The translations under genes were made by a program, and so were the position numbers. A stretch of DNA of 64,000 bases, from contig JACKKB010000004.1 in the NCBI GenBank assembly GCA_020637635.1, forward strand, positions 186,001 to 250,000. The letters run 5' to 3'. Of this stretch, positions 52,392 to 60,698 are shown piece after piece; position 1 is the first letter of the stretch; the number at the start of each line of letters is the position of its first letter. The stretch is from Albidovulum sp. Lineage in GTDB: Bacteria > Pseudomonadota > Alphaproteobacteria > Rhodobacterales > Rhodobacteraceae. A model generated the notes under the pieces. That model saw only the letters and a list, made by a program, of their open reading frames with translations, was not told the origin of the DNA and ran no database searches.

Positions 52392-53978
52392 TCAGGCTTC
52401 CCAGCACAGGACGCCGGCAAGGCCGTTCATGGTATCCTGGTTGGGATTGTCCTCCCATCCCGCGACCTTGTCGCTGTAGGCATTGATGAAGTCGTTGAAC
52501 ATCGGCACGATCGCGCCGCCCGTGTCGCGGACCAGAAGCCCCGCCTCGGAGTAGAGCGACTTGCGCTTGGCCTGGTCGAGTTCGCCGCGCGCCTGCACGA
52601 TGAGCTCGTCGAAATGCGGATCCTTGAACGCGGTGTCGTTCCAGTCGGCGGTCGAAAGATAGGCCGTGGTATACATCTGGTCCTGCACCGGCCGCCCGCC
52701 CCAATAGGAGGCGCAGAAGGGCTGCTTGTTCCAGACATCGCTCCAGTAGCCGTCGTTCGGCTCGCGCTTGATCTCGAGCGGAATGCCCGCCTTCGCGGCC
52801 GACTGCTGGAACAGCGCCGCGGCATCGACCGCGCCGGGGAAGGCGCCATCGGCGGTGCGCAGGATGATCGGGCTGCCGTCATGGCCCGATTTCTTGTAGT
52901 AGTCGGCGGCCTTCTCCGGATCGTAGGTGCGCTGCGGGATCGAGGCGTCGAACAGCGGATAGGCCTTGTTGATCGGGAAATCGTTGCCGACCGAGCCATA
53001 GCCGCTGAGGATCTTCTGCACCATCTCCTCGCGGTCGATGGACAACTTCAGCGCCATGCGCAGGTCGTTGTTGTCGAAGGGCGCCGCGTTGCAGCGCATG
53101 ATGAAGACATAGTGCCCGCGCCCGGCCGTGGCATTGACCGTTACCCCCGGCGCGCGCTTCAGGAGGTCGGCGACCTTGGGATCGACCTGATTGACGAGCT
53201 GCACCTGCCCCGACTGCAAGGCGGCATTGCGCGCCGTGGCGTCGTTGATGACCAGCATCTCGATCGCGTCGTAATGGCCGCGCGAGTCGTCCCAGTAATC
53301 GGCGAACTTCTCGAGCTCGATGCGCACGCCCGGCTCGAAGGACTTGATCTTGTAGGGCCCCGAGAAGATGCCGGCATCGGGCTTGTCGACGCCGCCTCCG
53401 GGCTGGATGATCAGGTGATAATCCGACATGAGTGCCGGAAAGTCGGCATTGGCGGACTTCAGGGTGAAGACCACGTCGTCTCCGTTCGCGTTGACCGATT
53501 CGATACCGCCCATGATCCCGAGAGCGCCCGACTTGGCATTCTCGTCGGAGTGGCGCCGCATGGTCTTGACCACGTCATCGGCGGTCACCGGCGCGCCGTC
53601 GTGGAATGTCATGCCCTTGCGCAGGGTGAAGGTCCAGACCTTCGCATCCGCAGAGGACCCGATCTTCTCCGCCATGCGCGGCATGACCTCGCCGGTCGGC
53701 GACATGTCGGTCAGCCGGTCGCCCGCCGTCATCAGATACAGGAACGGCACCTGGCTTGCCGCCAGCGCCGGATCCAGCGAGTTGGTGCTTTCACCGCCGC
53801 CAAGGCCCATCTGCAGCGTGCCGCCCTTCTTCGGGCCTGCGGCGCGCACCGCCTTGGCCAGCATGGTGTTGGCGACCATTCCGGTGATGCCGGCGGCCGC
53901 GGCCTTGCCCAGAAAGGCGCGGCGGCTGTATCTTCCGCGCGCGGCCAGGGCCATAAGGTACTTGAGTTCGTCTTTCAT
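52392..53978 (-). CDS. Solute-binding protein of ABC importer (SBP family 5), Tat-exported
   Basis: A 528-residue periplasmic binding protein. The N terminus has a clear twin-arginine motif (RYSRRAFLGKAAAAG, residues about 16-30), with cleavage near AVRAAGPK. The mature part has the family-5 blocks TLRKGMTFHDGAPVTADDV and YDPEKAADYYKKSG. It starts the importer-phosphodiesterase operon. The ligand is unknown; the terminal phosphodiesterase suggests it may be phosphorylated. Confidence 0.92.
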   Translation of the reverse strand: MKDELKYLMALAARGRYSRRAFLGKAAAAGITGMVANTMLAKAVRAAGPKKGGTLQMGLGGGESTNSLDPALAASQVPFLYLMTAGDRLTDMSPTGEVMPRMAEKIGSSADAKVWTFTLRKGMTFHDGAPVTADDVVKTMRRHSDENAKSGALGIMGGIESVNANGDDVVFTLKSANADFPALMSDYHLIIQPGGGVDKPDAGIFSGPYKIKSFEPGVRIELEKFADYWDDSRGHYDAIEMLVINDATARNAALQSGQVQLVNQVDPKVADLLKRAPGVTVNATAGRGHYVFIMRCNAAPFDNNDLRMALKLSIDREEMVQKILSGYGSVGNDFPINKAYPLFDASIPQRTYDPEKAADYYKKSGHDGSPIILRTADGAFPGAVDAAALFQQSAAKAGIPLEIKREPNDGYWSDVWNKQPFCASYWGGRPVQDQMYTTAYLSTADWNDTAFKDPHFDELIVQARGELDQAKRKSLYSEAGLLVRDTGGAIVPMFNDFINAYSDKVAGWEDNPNQDTMNGLAGVLCWEA

Positions 53979-54180
53979 GAAGTGTCTCCCTGCGTTCGCT
54001 GCACCGTTCCCGCACAGCCTGTTTTTTCCGATTCAATCGCCGCGGCTTGCCGTTTGCAAGTAAAACCTCCTGCCAGTTCGGTTGCCTTCGTCGCAACGCC
54101 AGCGCGGCTGCCGACAGGGGGCCGGTTCGGTCTCGTCTCTGAACTTCGCTGTATCCCCCGGGCCGTCGCGGCAGTTTTTG

Positions 54181-54196
54181 TTGATTAGTGAATCAA
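54181..54196. promoter_or_regulatory. Inverted repeat TTGATT-N4-AATCAA upstream of the second importer operon
   Basis: A perfect 6-bp inverted repeat around AGTG lies in an AT-rich patch between tRNA-Leu and the binding-protein gene. It is about 200 bp upstream of that gene's start (53978). It may be an operator for the importer operon; the regulator is unknown. The rest of the 53979-54270 gap shows nothing else recognisable. Confidence 0.4.
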
Positions 54197-54270
54197 TAAC
54201 GCGACCGCGCTACAGGGCAAGAACTTTCTTGCGCGGCGATCCTCGCGCGGCAGGAACCCGGGGCGGGCGG

Positions 54271-54355
54271 TGGTGGCCGCTGGGGGACTTGAACCCCCAC
54301 GCCCGAAGGCCTCCGATTTTAAGTCGGGTCTGTCTACCGGTTCCAGCAAGCGGCC
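54271..54355 (-). tRNA. tRNA-Leu (anticodon TAA)
   Basis: On the minus strand the acceptor strands GGCCGCT and AGCGGCC pair over seven bases, the T arm is GGGGG-TTCAAGT-CCCCC, the anticodon loop is CTTAAAA giving TAA, and a long variable arm with a TTCG-capped stem marks class II tRNA. CCA is encoded (54271-54273). Length 85 with CCA. The 27-43 pair of the anticodon stem is a C-A mismatch. Confidence 0.95.
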
Positions 54356-54402
54356 ACGCCCCTGTCTAGCGCCCCGGCAGGTCCGGGGGCAACCGGCGCC
54401 GC

Positions 54403-54867
54403 TCAGACCCCGCCACCCTTCACCGCCTCCATGGCGACATAGGTCGAGGTCGAGGCGACATGCGGCAGGGTCGAGATCCGCTCGCCGAGCACGCGCCGAT
54501 AATCGGAGATATCCGCGGTCCGCACCTTCATCAGGTAATCGAAGCCCGCAGCCATCATGTGGCATTCCTCGACCTCGGGCAGGGCGCGGACGGCGCGATT
54601 GAACTCCTGCAGGGCGCGTTCGCGGGTATCGTTGAGCCGCACCTCGACATAGGCCACATGCGCGAGCCCCATGCGGATCGGGTTGAGAACCGCCCGGTAG
54701 CCGGCGATCACGCCGGTTTCCTCAAGCCGTCTCAGCCGCGCCTGGGTCGGCGTCTTGGTCAGACCGATCCGCCGCGCGAGCTCTGTCACCGACATCCGCG
54801 CGTCTTCGCCGAGCGCCCGCAGAATCGCGGTGTCGAAGCGGTCAAGCGGCGGAAGTTCATTCGGCAT
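54403..54867 (-). CDS. putR: Lrp/AsnC-family regulator of proline utilisation (PutR-like)
   Basis: A 154-residue Lrp-type regulator with an N-terminal HTH (ELARRIGLTKTPTQARLRRLEETGVIAGY) and a RAM ligand-binding domain (HVAYVEVRLND, then MAAGFDYLMKVRTAD). It is divergent from putA with 105 bp between starts. In alphaproteobacteria PutR activates putA in response to proline, which fits because this PutA lacks the DNA-binding domain found in E. coli PutA. Confidence 0.9.
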   Translation of the reverse strand: MPNELPPLDRFDTAILRALGEDARMSVTELARRIGLTKTPTQARLRRLEETGVIAGYRAVLNPIRMGLAHVAYVEVRLNDTRERALQEFNRAVRALPEVEECHMMAAGFDYLMKVRTADISDYRRVLGERISTLPHVASTSTYVAMEAVKGGGV

Positions 54868-54972
54868 TCATTTACATCCAAAATTAGGCATTTCGTCTGC
54901 TCTTGGAGAGTATTAGGTCGGATTGCCTTTCAGTCAAGCGGTATCATGGTCTCAATCCACAGGGAGACCACC
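54868..54972. promoter_or_regulatory. putR-putA divergent promoter region
   Basis: This 105-bp gap is the only sequence available for both promoters. It is AT-richer than the neighbourhood, with CATCCAAAATTAGGCATTTCG near the putR side as a plausible Lrp-type site. GGGAGACCACC before 54973 is the putA ribosome-binding site. Exact promoter elements are not assigned. Confidence 0.45.
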
Positions 54973-57900
54973 ATGCAAGCGCTCTGGAACGCCATCGAGA
55001 CCGGAACCCTCCAGCCCGAGGCGCCCCTCATCCGCCGGCTGATCGAGACAGCCGCGCTCGATACCGCGGCACGCGGGCGCATCGCTGCCACGGGCGCCAC
55101 GCTGGTCCGGCAGATCCGCGCCGACGCCCGCCCCGGGCTGATGGAGGTCTTCCTTGCCGAATACGGGCTCTCGACCGAAGAGGGCATCGCGCTCATGTGC
55201 CTGGCCGAGGCGCTTCTGCGGGTGCCCGACGCCGAAACCATGGATGCGCTCATCGAAGACAAGATCGCGCCCTCCGACTGGGGCCGCCACCTCGGCCAAT
55301 CCGCCTCCTCGCTCGTCAACGCCTCGACCTGGGCGCTGATGCTGACGGGCAAGGTGCTCGAGCACCGGGAGCCGGGCATCGTCGGCCATCTGAAGGGCGC
55401 GGTGAAGCGCCTCGGCGAGCCGGTGATCCGCCGCGCCGTGCGCCAGGCGATGAAGGAGATGGGCCGCCAGTTCGTGCTTGGCGAGACGATCAATGCCGCG
55501 ATGGAACGCGCCCGCCGCCGCGAGGTACAGGGTTACAGCTATTCCTACGACATGCTCGGCGAGGCGGCGAAGACGGCCGAAGACGCCGCCCGCTATGCCG
55601 ATGCCTATTCCCGCGCCATCGCCGCGATCGCGACCGCCGCGACCGGCGACGACATCCGCGCCAACCCCGGCATCTCGGTCAAGCTGTCGGCGCTGCATCC
55701 CCGCTACGAGGTGGCGCAGGAGGACCGGGTGATGCGCGAGCTCGTCCCCGTCACCCGCGATCTCGCGCGCCAGGCGGCGCGGGCACGGATGGGCTTCAAC
55801 ATCGACGCCGAAGAGGCGGATCGGCTGGAGCTTTCGCTGAAGGTCATCGAAGCCGTCCTCGGCGATCCGGAGCTTGCCGGCTGGGACGGATTCGGCGTGG
55901 TCGTGCAGGCCTACGGCCGCCGCGCCGGCGCTGTCATCGACTGGCTGCATGCGCTGGCGAAAAAGCTCGACCGCAAGATCATGATCCGCCTCGTGAAGGG
56001 CGCCTACTGGGACGCCGAGGTGAAGCGCGCCCAGGTGCTGGGGCTTGCCGATTTCCCGGTCTTCACCCGCAAGGACGCCACCGATGTGAGCTACATCGCC
56101 AATGCGCGCAAGCTGCTCGGGCTGACCGACCGGATCTATCCGCAATTCGCCACCCACAACGCCCATACCGTGGCCGCGATCCTCGAGATGGGCGCCGGCA
56201 AGACCTTCGAGTTCCAGCGCCTGCACGGCATGGGCGAACGGCTCCACGACATCGTGCTGAAGGGCCAGAAGACGCGCTGCCGGATCTATGCCCCTGTCGG
56301 TGCCCATCGCGACCTGCTCGCCTATCTCGTGCGCCGGCTCCTGGAGAACGGCGCCAATTCCTCGTTCGTGAACCAGATCGTCGACGAAAGCGTGGCGCCC
56401 GAGACTGTGGCCGCCTGCCCGCTGACCGCGCTCGAGGCGCTCCTGCCCGATATCGCCAATCCGTATCTGCGCCGCGGCCCCGATCTCTTCGCCCCCGAGC
56501 GGCGGAACTCGGCCGGCTTCGACCTGACCGACACCGCCGAACTGGCGCGGATCGAGGCCGCCCGCGCGCCCTTCCAGGAGACCGCCTTCACCGCCGGCCC
56601 GATCCTCGCCGGCCGCAAGACCGGCCGCAAGACCGGCGGCGGCAAGACCGGCGGCGGCCAGACTGATGGCGGCCAGACTGATGGCGGGGCGCAGGACGTG
56701 CGGAACCCCGCAACGGGCGCCATCGTCGGCACCGTCACCGAGGCCACCAAAGCCGATGTCGGGGCCGCCCTCGCCGCCGCTGCCCCGTGGAGCGCCTCCG
56801 CCGCGGACCGTGCCGCCATCCTCGAACGCGCCGCCGATCTCTACGAGGAAAGCTTCGGCCCGATCTTCGCGCTTCTCGCGCGCGAGGCCGGCAAGACGCT
56901 CGCCGATGCCGTGTCCGAACTGCGCGAGGCGGTGGACTTCCTGCGCTACTACGCCGCGCGGGGGCGCAGCCTCACTGCCCCGCCGCTCGGCACCTTCGCC
57001 TGCATCTCGCCGTGGAACTTCCCGCTTGCCATCTTCACCGGCCAGATCGCCGCGGCGCTGGCCGCGGGCAACGCCGTCCTCGCCAAGCCTGCCGAACAGA
57101 CGCCGCTCATCGCCGCCCATGCGGTGGCGCTCCTGCACCGTGCCGGCGTGCCGGCGAGCGCGCTGCAGTTGCTGCCCGGCGACGGTGCCGTGGTCGGCGC
57201 CGCTCTGACCTCCGATCCGCGCGTCTGCGGTGTCTGCTTCACCGGCTCGACCGAGACCGCCCGCATCATCCGCAAGGCGATGGCCGACAATCTCGATCCG
57301 GGCGCGCCTCTCATCGCCGAGACCGGCGGCCTCAACGCGATGATCGTCGATTCGACGGCCCTGCCGGAACAGGCGGTGCGCGACATCGTCGCTTCGGCCT
57401 TCCAGTCCGCCGGCCAGCGCTGCTCGGCGCTGCGCTGCCTCTATGTCCAGGACGACATCGCCGCCCGCTTCACCGACATGCTCTTCGGAGCAATGGACGA
57501 ACTGCGGATCGACGACCCCTGGCACCTCGCCACCGACGTCGGCCCGGTGATCGACGCCGAGGCCGAGGCCACGATCCGCGACCATGTCGAAAAGGCGCGC
57601 GCGAACGGCCGCCTGCTGCACGAACTTCAACGCCCCGGAAAGGGCAATTTCATCGCCCCGGCCGTCCTTCGCGTGAACGGCATCGCCGATCTGGAGCGCG
57701 AGATCTTCGGTCCCGTCCTGCACGTTGCCACGTTCGAATCCGAGCAACTTGCACAGGTCGTGAACGCCATCAATTCAACGGGCTACGGCCTTACCTTCGG
57801 CCTTCACACGAGAATTGACGGCCGCGTGCAGGAGGTGACGGATGCGCTCCACACCGGCAACATCTACGTGAACCGCAACCAGATCGGCGCGGTCGTCGGC

Positions 57901-58482
57901 AGCCAGCCCTTCGGCGGCGAGGGGCTCTCGGGCACCGGGCCCAAGGCCGGCGGGCCGGACTACCTGGCGCGCTTCACCCGGCCCGGGCCGGTCGCCTCCG
58001 CCGTGACGGCGAAAGCCACCGGCGCCGCCGACACGGGCGCCGTGCAAAGGGCGCTCGATGCCGCCGCCGCAACCACCGGGCGGGTCCTCGCCCGGAGCGA
58101 CCTGCCGGGACCGACGGGCGAATCGAACCGGCTGAGCCAGATCGTCCGCGCGCCCTTCCTCTGTCTCGGCCCGGGCGCCGAGAACGAGGCCGAACAGTTG
58201 CGCGCGGTCGCCGCGGCCGGCGGCCAGGCCGTTGCCGCCGGCGGCAGCATCGCACCCGAAGCGCTGGCATCGCTGCGCGGGCTTTCCGGTGCGATCTGGT
58301 GGGGCGACGACACCACCGCGCGCGCCCTCGCCCGCGCGCTCGCCAGCCGGCCGGGGCCGATCCTGCCTCTCGTCACGGCGATGCCCGATCGCGCCCATGT
58401 GGTCCACGAACGCCATCTCTGCGTCGATACCACCGCCTCCGGTGGCAATGCCGAGCTTCTGGCGGCTGCCGGATCCGCTTGA
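54973..58482 (+). CDS. putA: Bifunctional proline dehydrogenase/P5C dehydrogenase PutA
   Basis: A 1169-residue PutA that oxidises proline to glutamate. The proline dehydrogenase barrel lies at about residues 160-520, with blocks YSYDMLGEAAKTAEDAARY, FNIDAEEADRLELSL and RLVKGAYWDAEVKRAQ. The aldehyde-dehydrogenase domain follows from about 575, with CISPWNFPLAIF, FTGSTETARII, AETGGLNAMI and the Cys-nucleophile block FQSAGQRCSALRC. A C-terminal segment of about 150 residues follows. There is no ribbon-helix-helix N terminus. The ATG at 54973 has GGGAG upstream. A Gly/Lys/Thr repeat linker joins the two enzyme domains. Confidence 0.95.
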   Translation: MQALWNAIETGTLQPEAPLIRRLIETAALDTAARGRIAATGATLVRQIRADARPGLMEVFLAEYGLSTEEGIALMCLAEALLRVPDAETMDALIEDKIAPSDWGRHLGQSASSLVNASTWALMLTGKVLEHREPGIVGHLKGAVKRLGEPVIRRAVRQAMKEMGRQFVLGETINAAMERARRREVQGYSYSYDMLGEAAKTAEDAARYADAYSRAIAAIATAATGDDIRANPGISVKLSALHPRYEVAQEDRVMRELVPVTRDLARQAARARMGFNIDAEEADRLELSLKVIEAVLGDPELAGWDGFGVVVQAYGRRAGAVIDWLHALAKKLDRKIMIRLVKGAYWDAEVKRAQVLGLADFPVFTRKDATDVSYIANARKLLGLTDRIYPQFATHNAHTVAAILEMGAGKTFEFQRLHGMGERLHDIVLKGQKTRCRIYAPVGAHRDLLAYLVRRLLENGANSSFVNQIVDESVAPETVAACPLTALEALLPDIANPYLRRGPDLFAPERRNSAGFDLTDTAELARIEAARAPFQETAFTAGPILAGRKTGRKTGGGKTGGGQTDGGQTDGGAQDVRNPATGAIVGTVTEATKADVGAALAAAAPWSASAADRAAILERAADLYEESFGPIFALLAREAGKTLADAVSELREAVDFLRYYAARGRSLTAPPLGTFACISPWNFPLAIFTGQIAAALAAGNAVLAKPAEQTPLIAAHAVALLHRAGVPASALQLLPGDGAVVGAALTSDPRVCGVCFTGSTETARIIRKAMADNLDPGAPLIAETGGLNAMIVDSTALPEQAVRDIVASAFQSAGQRCSALRCLYVQDDIAARFTDMLFGAMDELRIDDPWHLATDVGPVIDAEAEATIRDHVEKARANGRLLHELQRPGKGNFIAPAVLRVNGIADLEREIFGPVLHVATFESEQLAQVVNAINSTGYGLTFGLHTRIDGRVQEVTDALHTGNIYVNRNQIGAVVGSQPFGGEGLSGTGPKAGGPDYLARFTRPGPVASAVTAKATGAADTGAVQRALDAAAATTGRVLARSDLPGPTGESNRLSQIVRAPFLCLGPGAENEAEQLRAVAAAGGQAVAAGGSIAPEALASLRGLSGAIWWGDDTTARALARALASRPGPILPLVTAMPDRAHVVHERHLCVDTTASGGNAELLAAAGSA
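56611..56694 (+). repeat. Gly-rich 12/15-bp tandem repeat in the PutA inter-domain linker
   Basis: Two 12-bp units (GGCCGCAAGACC) and about four 15-bp units (GGCGGCGGCAAGACC type) encode Gly-Arg-Lys-Thr and Gly-Gly-Gly-Lys/Gln-Thr repeats at about residues 547-574. They are in frame and extend the linker between the proline dehydrogenase and P5C dehydrogenase domains. Confidence 0.9.
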
Positions 58483-58513
58483 CGGCAACGCGCGCAGGGG
58501 CGAGCCTCGGGCC

Positions 58514-59257
58514 ATGTTCCCGATCCGAGATCACAACCCCTCTGCGACGACGCCGTTCGTGGTCTATGCCCTGATCGCCCTGAATGCGGCGATCTTCCTG
58601 ATGCAGCTGCCGCATTCCGGCAGCGAGGCCGCGCTCGCGGCGTTCTGGCGTGACTGGGCGCTCTATCCCGCGCTCGTCACCCAGGGAGGCGACTACAGGG
58701 GCATCCTCGGCTCGATGTTCCTGCACGCGGGCTGGATGCACATCATCGGCAACATGCTCTTCCTCTGGATCTTCGGCGACAATCTCGAGGACCAGATGGG
58801 GCATCTGGGCTTCCTTGCCTTCTACCTCGCCTGCGGCGTGCTCGCTGCGCTCGCCCATATCGCCGCCAGCCCCGGCTCCGAGGTGCCCACCGTCGGCGCC
58901 TCCGGTGCCATCGCCGGCGTCATGGGCGGCTATCTGCTGCTCTTTCCGCGCGCCAAGGTCGACGTGCTTGTGATCATCGTGATCCTGTTCAAGGTGATCT
59001 CGATCCCGGCCTGGGTGATGCTGGGCCTCTGGTTCGCGTTGCAGATCTTCGGCGGCATCGGCACCCCGGCCGAAGGCGGGGGCGTCGCCTACTGGGCCCA
59101 TGCCGGCGGCTTCCTGACCGGGCTAGGCCTCACGCTGCCGGTCTGGCTCCGCCGGGGCGCGACCGGGTTCTGGCAGTCCACCGATGGCCGACCACCCCAT
59201 CCCGAGGCGGCCTATGCCCCCTCGTCGATCCCCATCGTCCGTCGTAGGAGGCGCTGA
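58514..59257 (+). CDS. Rhomboid-family intramembrane serine protease
   Basis: A 247-residue rhomboid. The N-terminal helix is followed by HAGWMHIIGNMLFLWIFGDN (conserved His/Asn), the catalytic GASGAIAGVMG with Ser130, and His196 in AHAGGF. Together these form the Ser-His dyad in the membrane. The substrate is unknown. It lies 31 bases after putA, so it may be read through with it. Confidence 0.93.
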   Translation: MFPIRDHNPSATTPFVVYALIALNAAIFLMQLPHSGSEAALAAFWRDWALYPALVTQGGDYRGILGSMFLHAGWMHIIGNMLFLWIFGDNLEDQMGHLGFLAFYLACGVLAALAHIAASPGSEVPTVGASGAIAGVMGGYLLLFPRAKVDVLVIIVILFKVISIPAWVMLGLWFALQIFGGIGTPAEGGGVAYWAHAGGFLTGLGLTLPVWLRRGATGFWQSTDGRPPHPEAAYAPSSIPIVRRRRR

Positions 59258-59260
59258 CCC

Positions 59261-59698
59261 GTGCTGCCCGAACTCCGCCGCCCGCACCGTGCCACCTGCC
59301 ATTGCGGCGCCATAGAGCTTGAGGTCACGCTCGTGCCCTCGGGCTACGGCACCGCGCAGCGCTGCGACTGCTCCTTCTGCCGCCGGCGCGGCGCCATCGC
59401 CGTCTCGGCACCGCTCGACGGGGTCCGGGTGACGAAGGGAGCCGACAACCTCACCCTCTACAGCTTCAACACCCGGACCGCGCAGCACTATTTCTGCAAG
59501 ACCTGCGGCATCTACACCCACCACCGGCGCCGCTCGAACCCGAACGAATACGGCGTGAACGTCGCCTGCCTCGACGGCGTCAACCCGCGCGACCTCGGCG
59601 CGGTGCGCTGGAGCGATGGCGTCAACCACCCCTCCGACCACCCCTCCGACCGCGCCGAAACCGGCCACGAAACCGGCCAGGAACCCGACCGCGCCTGA
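59261..59698 (+). CDS. GFA-domain (glutathione-dependent formaldehyde-activating-like) protein
   Basis: A 145-residue protein of the GFA fold. Cysteines are arranged as CHCG near residue 13, CDCSFC near 35 and CKTC near 79, the zinc sites of the family. In Paracoccus-type Gfa, glutathione and formaldehyde are condensed, but most members have unknown substrates. The start is a GTG at 59261. The C-terminal 25 residues are a disordered run with HPSD and ETGH repeats. It is three bases downstream of the rhomboid stop. Confidence 0.85.
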   Translation: MLPELRRPHRATCHCGAIELEVTLVPSGYGTAQRCDCSFCRRRGAIAVSAPLDGVRVTKGADNLTLYSFNTRTAQHYFCKTCGIYTHHRRRSNPNEYGVNVACLDGVNPRDLGAVRWSDGVNHPSDHPSDRAETGHETGQEPDRA

Positions 59699-59766
59699 CC
59701 CGGGCCCCACCCGGCCCTACTCGCGCGCGCGCCTTCATTCAGCTGTTGTCAAATATCCTCGGGGGT

Positions 59767-59787
59767 CCGGGGGCAGACAGCCCCCGG
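59767..59787. terminator. CCGGGGGC hairpin within a CTCGGGGGTCCGGGGG element
   Basis: CCGGGGGC (59767-59774) pairs with GCCCCCGG (59780-59787) around a five-base AGACA loop. It is preceded by AAATATCCTCGGGGGT, a type of sequence I associate with repeated intergenic hairpins in Rhodobacteraceae genomes. It sits between convergent GFA and inositol monophosphatase genes and probably serves as terminator for both. Confidence 0.6.
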
Positions 59788-59822
59788 CGTCGGCCGCTCA
59801 CCCGCCCCGATCGCTGCGGCAC

Positions 59823-60614
59823 TCACTCGGGCGCGCGCAAGACCTTCGCGAAGGGCGCGAAAAGCTCGGCATTGGCGGCGACAAGCGCCCCCGTCTCAAG
59901 CGCTTCCTGCCCCGCCCGCAGCCCCTCGACGAAGCCGCCCGCCTCTTTCACCAGCACGATCCCGGCGGCGATGTCCCAGGCGCCGAGCTCGCGCTCCCAG
60001 TAGCCGTCGAGCCGGCCCGCCGCCACATAGGCAAGGTCGAGCGCCGCCGCGCCCCAGCGCCGCACCCCCGCCGTCGCCGGCATCAGCCGCGCGAGATCGC
60101 GCATCATCGCCGGAAGCGTCTTCTTGGCGCCGAAGGGCACGCCGGTGGCAAAGATCGCCTCGGCCATGGCGCGGCGTCCCGAAACGCGGATCCGGCTCTC
60201 GTTCATCCAGGCGCCCTGACCCTTCTCGGCCACGAAAAGCTCGTCCTTCGACGGATCGAAGACTACCCCGGCGACGATCTCGCCCTTGTGCTCGAGCGCG
60301 ATCGACACCGCCCAGTGCGGCAGCCCGTGGAGGAAGTTCGTCGTCCCGTCGAGCGGATCGACGATCCAGCGCCGGGTCGGATCGGTGCCCGCCGCCGCCC
60401 CGGTTTCCTCGCCGAGCCAGCCATAGGTCGGCCGCGCCGCCATCAATTCGTCGCGGATGATCTTCTCGGCCGCGGTATCGGCGCGGCTGACGAAATCGCC
60501 CGCGCCCTTGACCGAGACCTGAAGGTTCTCGACCTCGCGAAAGTCCTTCACCAGCGACCGTCCCGCCCTGCGGGCAGCCTTGATCATGAGGTTGAGGTTG
60601 GCGCTGCCTTGCAT
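59823..60614 (-). CDS. suhB: Inositol monophosphatase family protein
   Basis: A 263-residue phosphatase. GEETG and IVDPLDGTTNFLHGLP hold metal 1 and 2, and WDIAAGIVLVKEAGG is the third metal site. The family dephosphorylates inositol-1-phosphate; SuhB is also an rRNA-transcription factor. The start at 60614 has GGAG at good spacing; a GTG three codons upstream is less likely. The gene is downstream of the glycerophosphodiesterase on the same strand. Confidence 0.92.
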   Translation of the reverse strand: MQGSANLNLMIKAARRAGRSLVKDFREVENLQVSVKGAGDFVSRADTAAEKIIRDELMAARPTYGWLGEETGAAAGTDPTRRWIVDPLDGTTNFLHGLPHWAVSIALEHKGEIVAGVVFDPSKDELFVAEKGQGAWMNESRIRVSGRRAMAEAIFATGVPFGAKKTLPAMMRDLARLMPATAGVRRWGAAALDLAYVAAGRLDGYWERELGAWDIAAGIVLVKEAGGFVEGLRAGQEALETGALVAANAELFAPFAKVLRAPE

Positions 60615-60698
60615 CCCGTCCACTCCGTCGGATCAGGGGGCGGCTATACTTGCCGGGGCGGGCGATGTGAAGGGGCTTTCGGCCCTCTTGCCGTCACC

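Noticed and set aside
51435..54188. A very long open frame on the plus strand, antisense to permease and binding-protein genes
   Set aside because: Its translation is His/Arg/Asp/Gln-rich without any domain, as expected for a frame opposite a high-GC gene. The minus-strand genes have clear family motifs and tight operon spacing.
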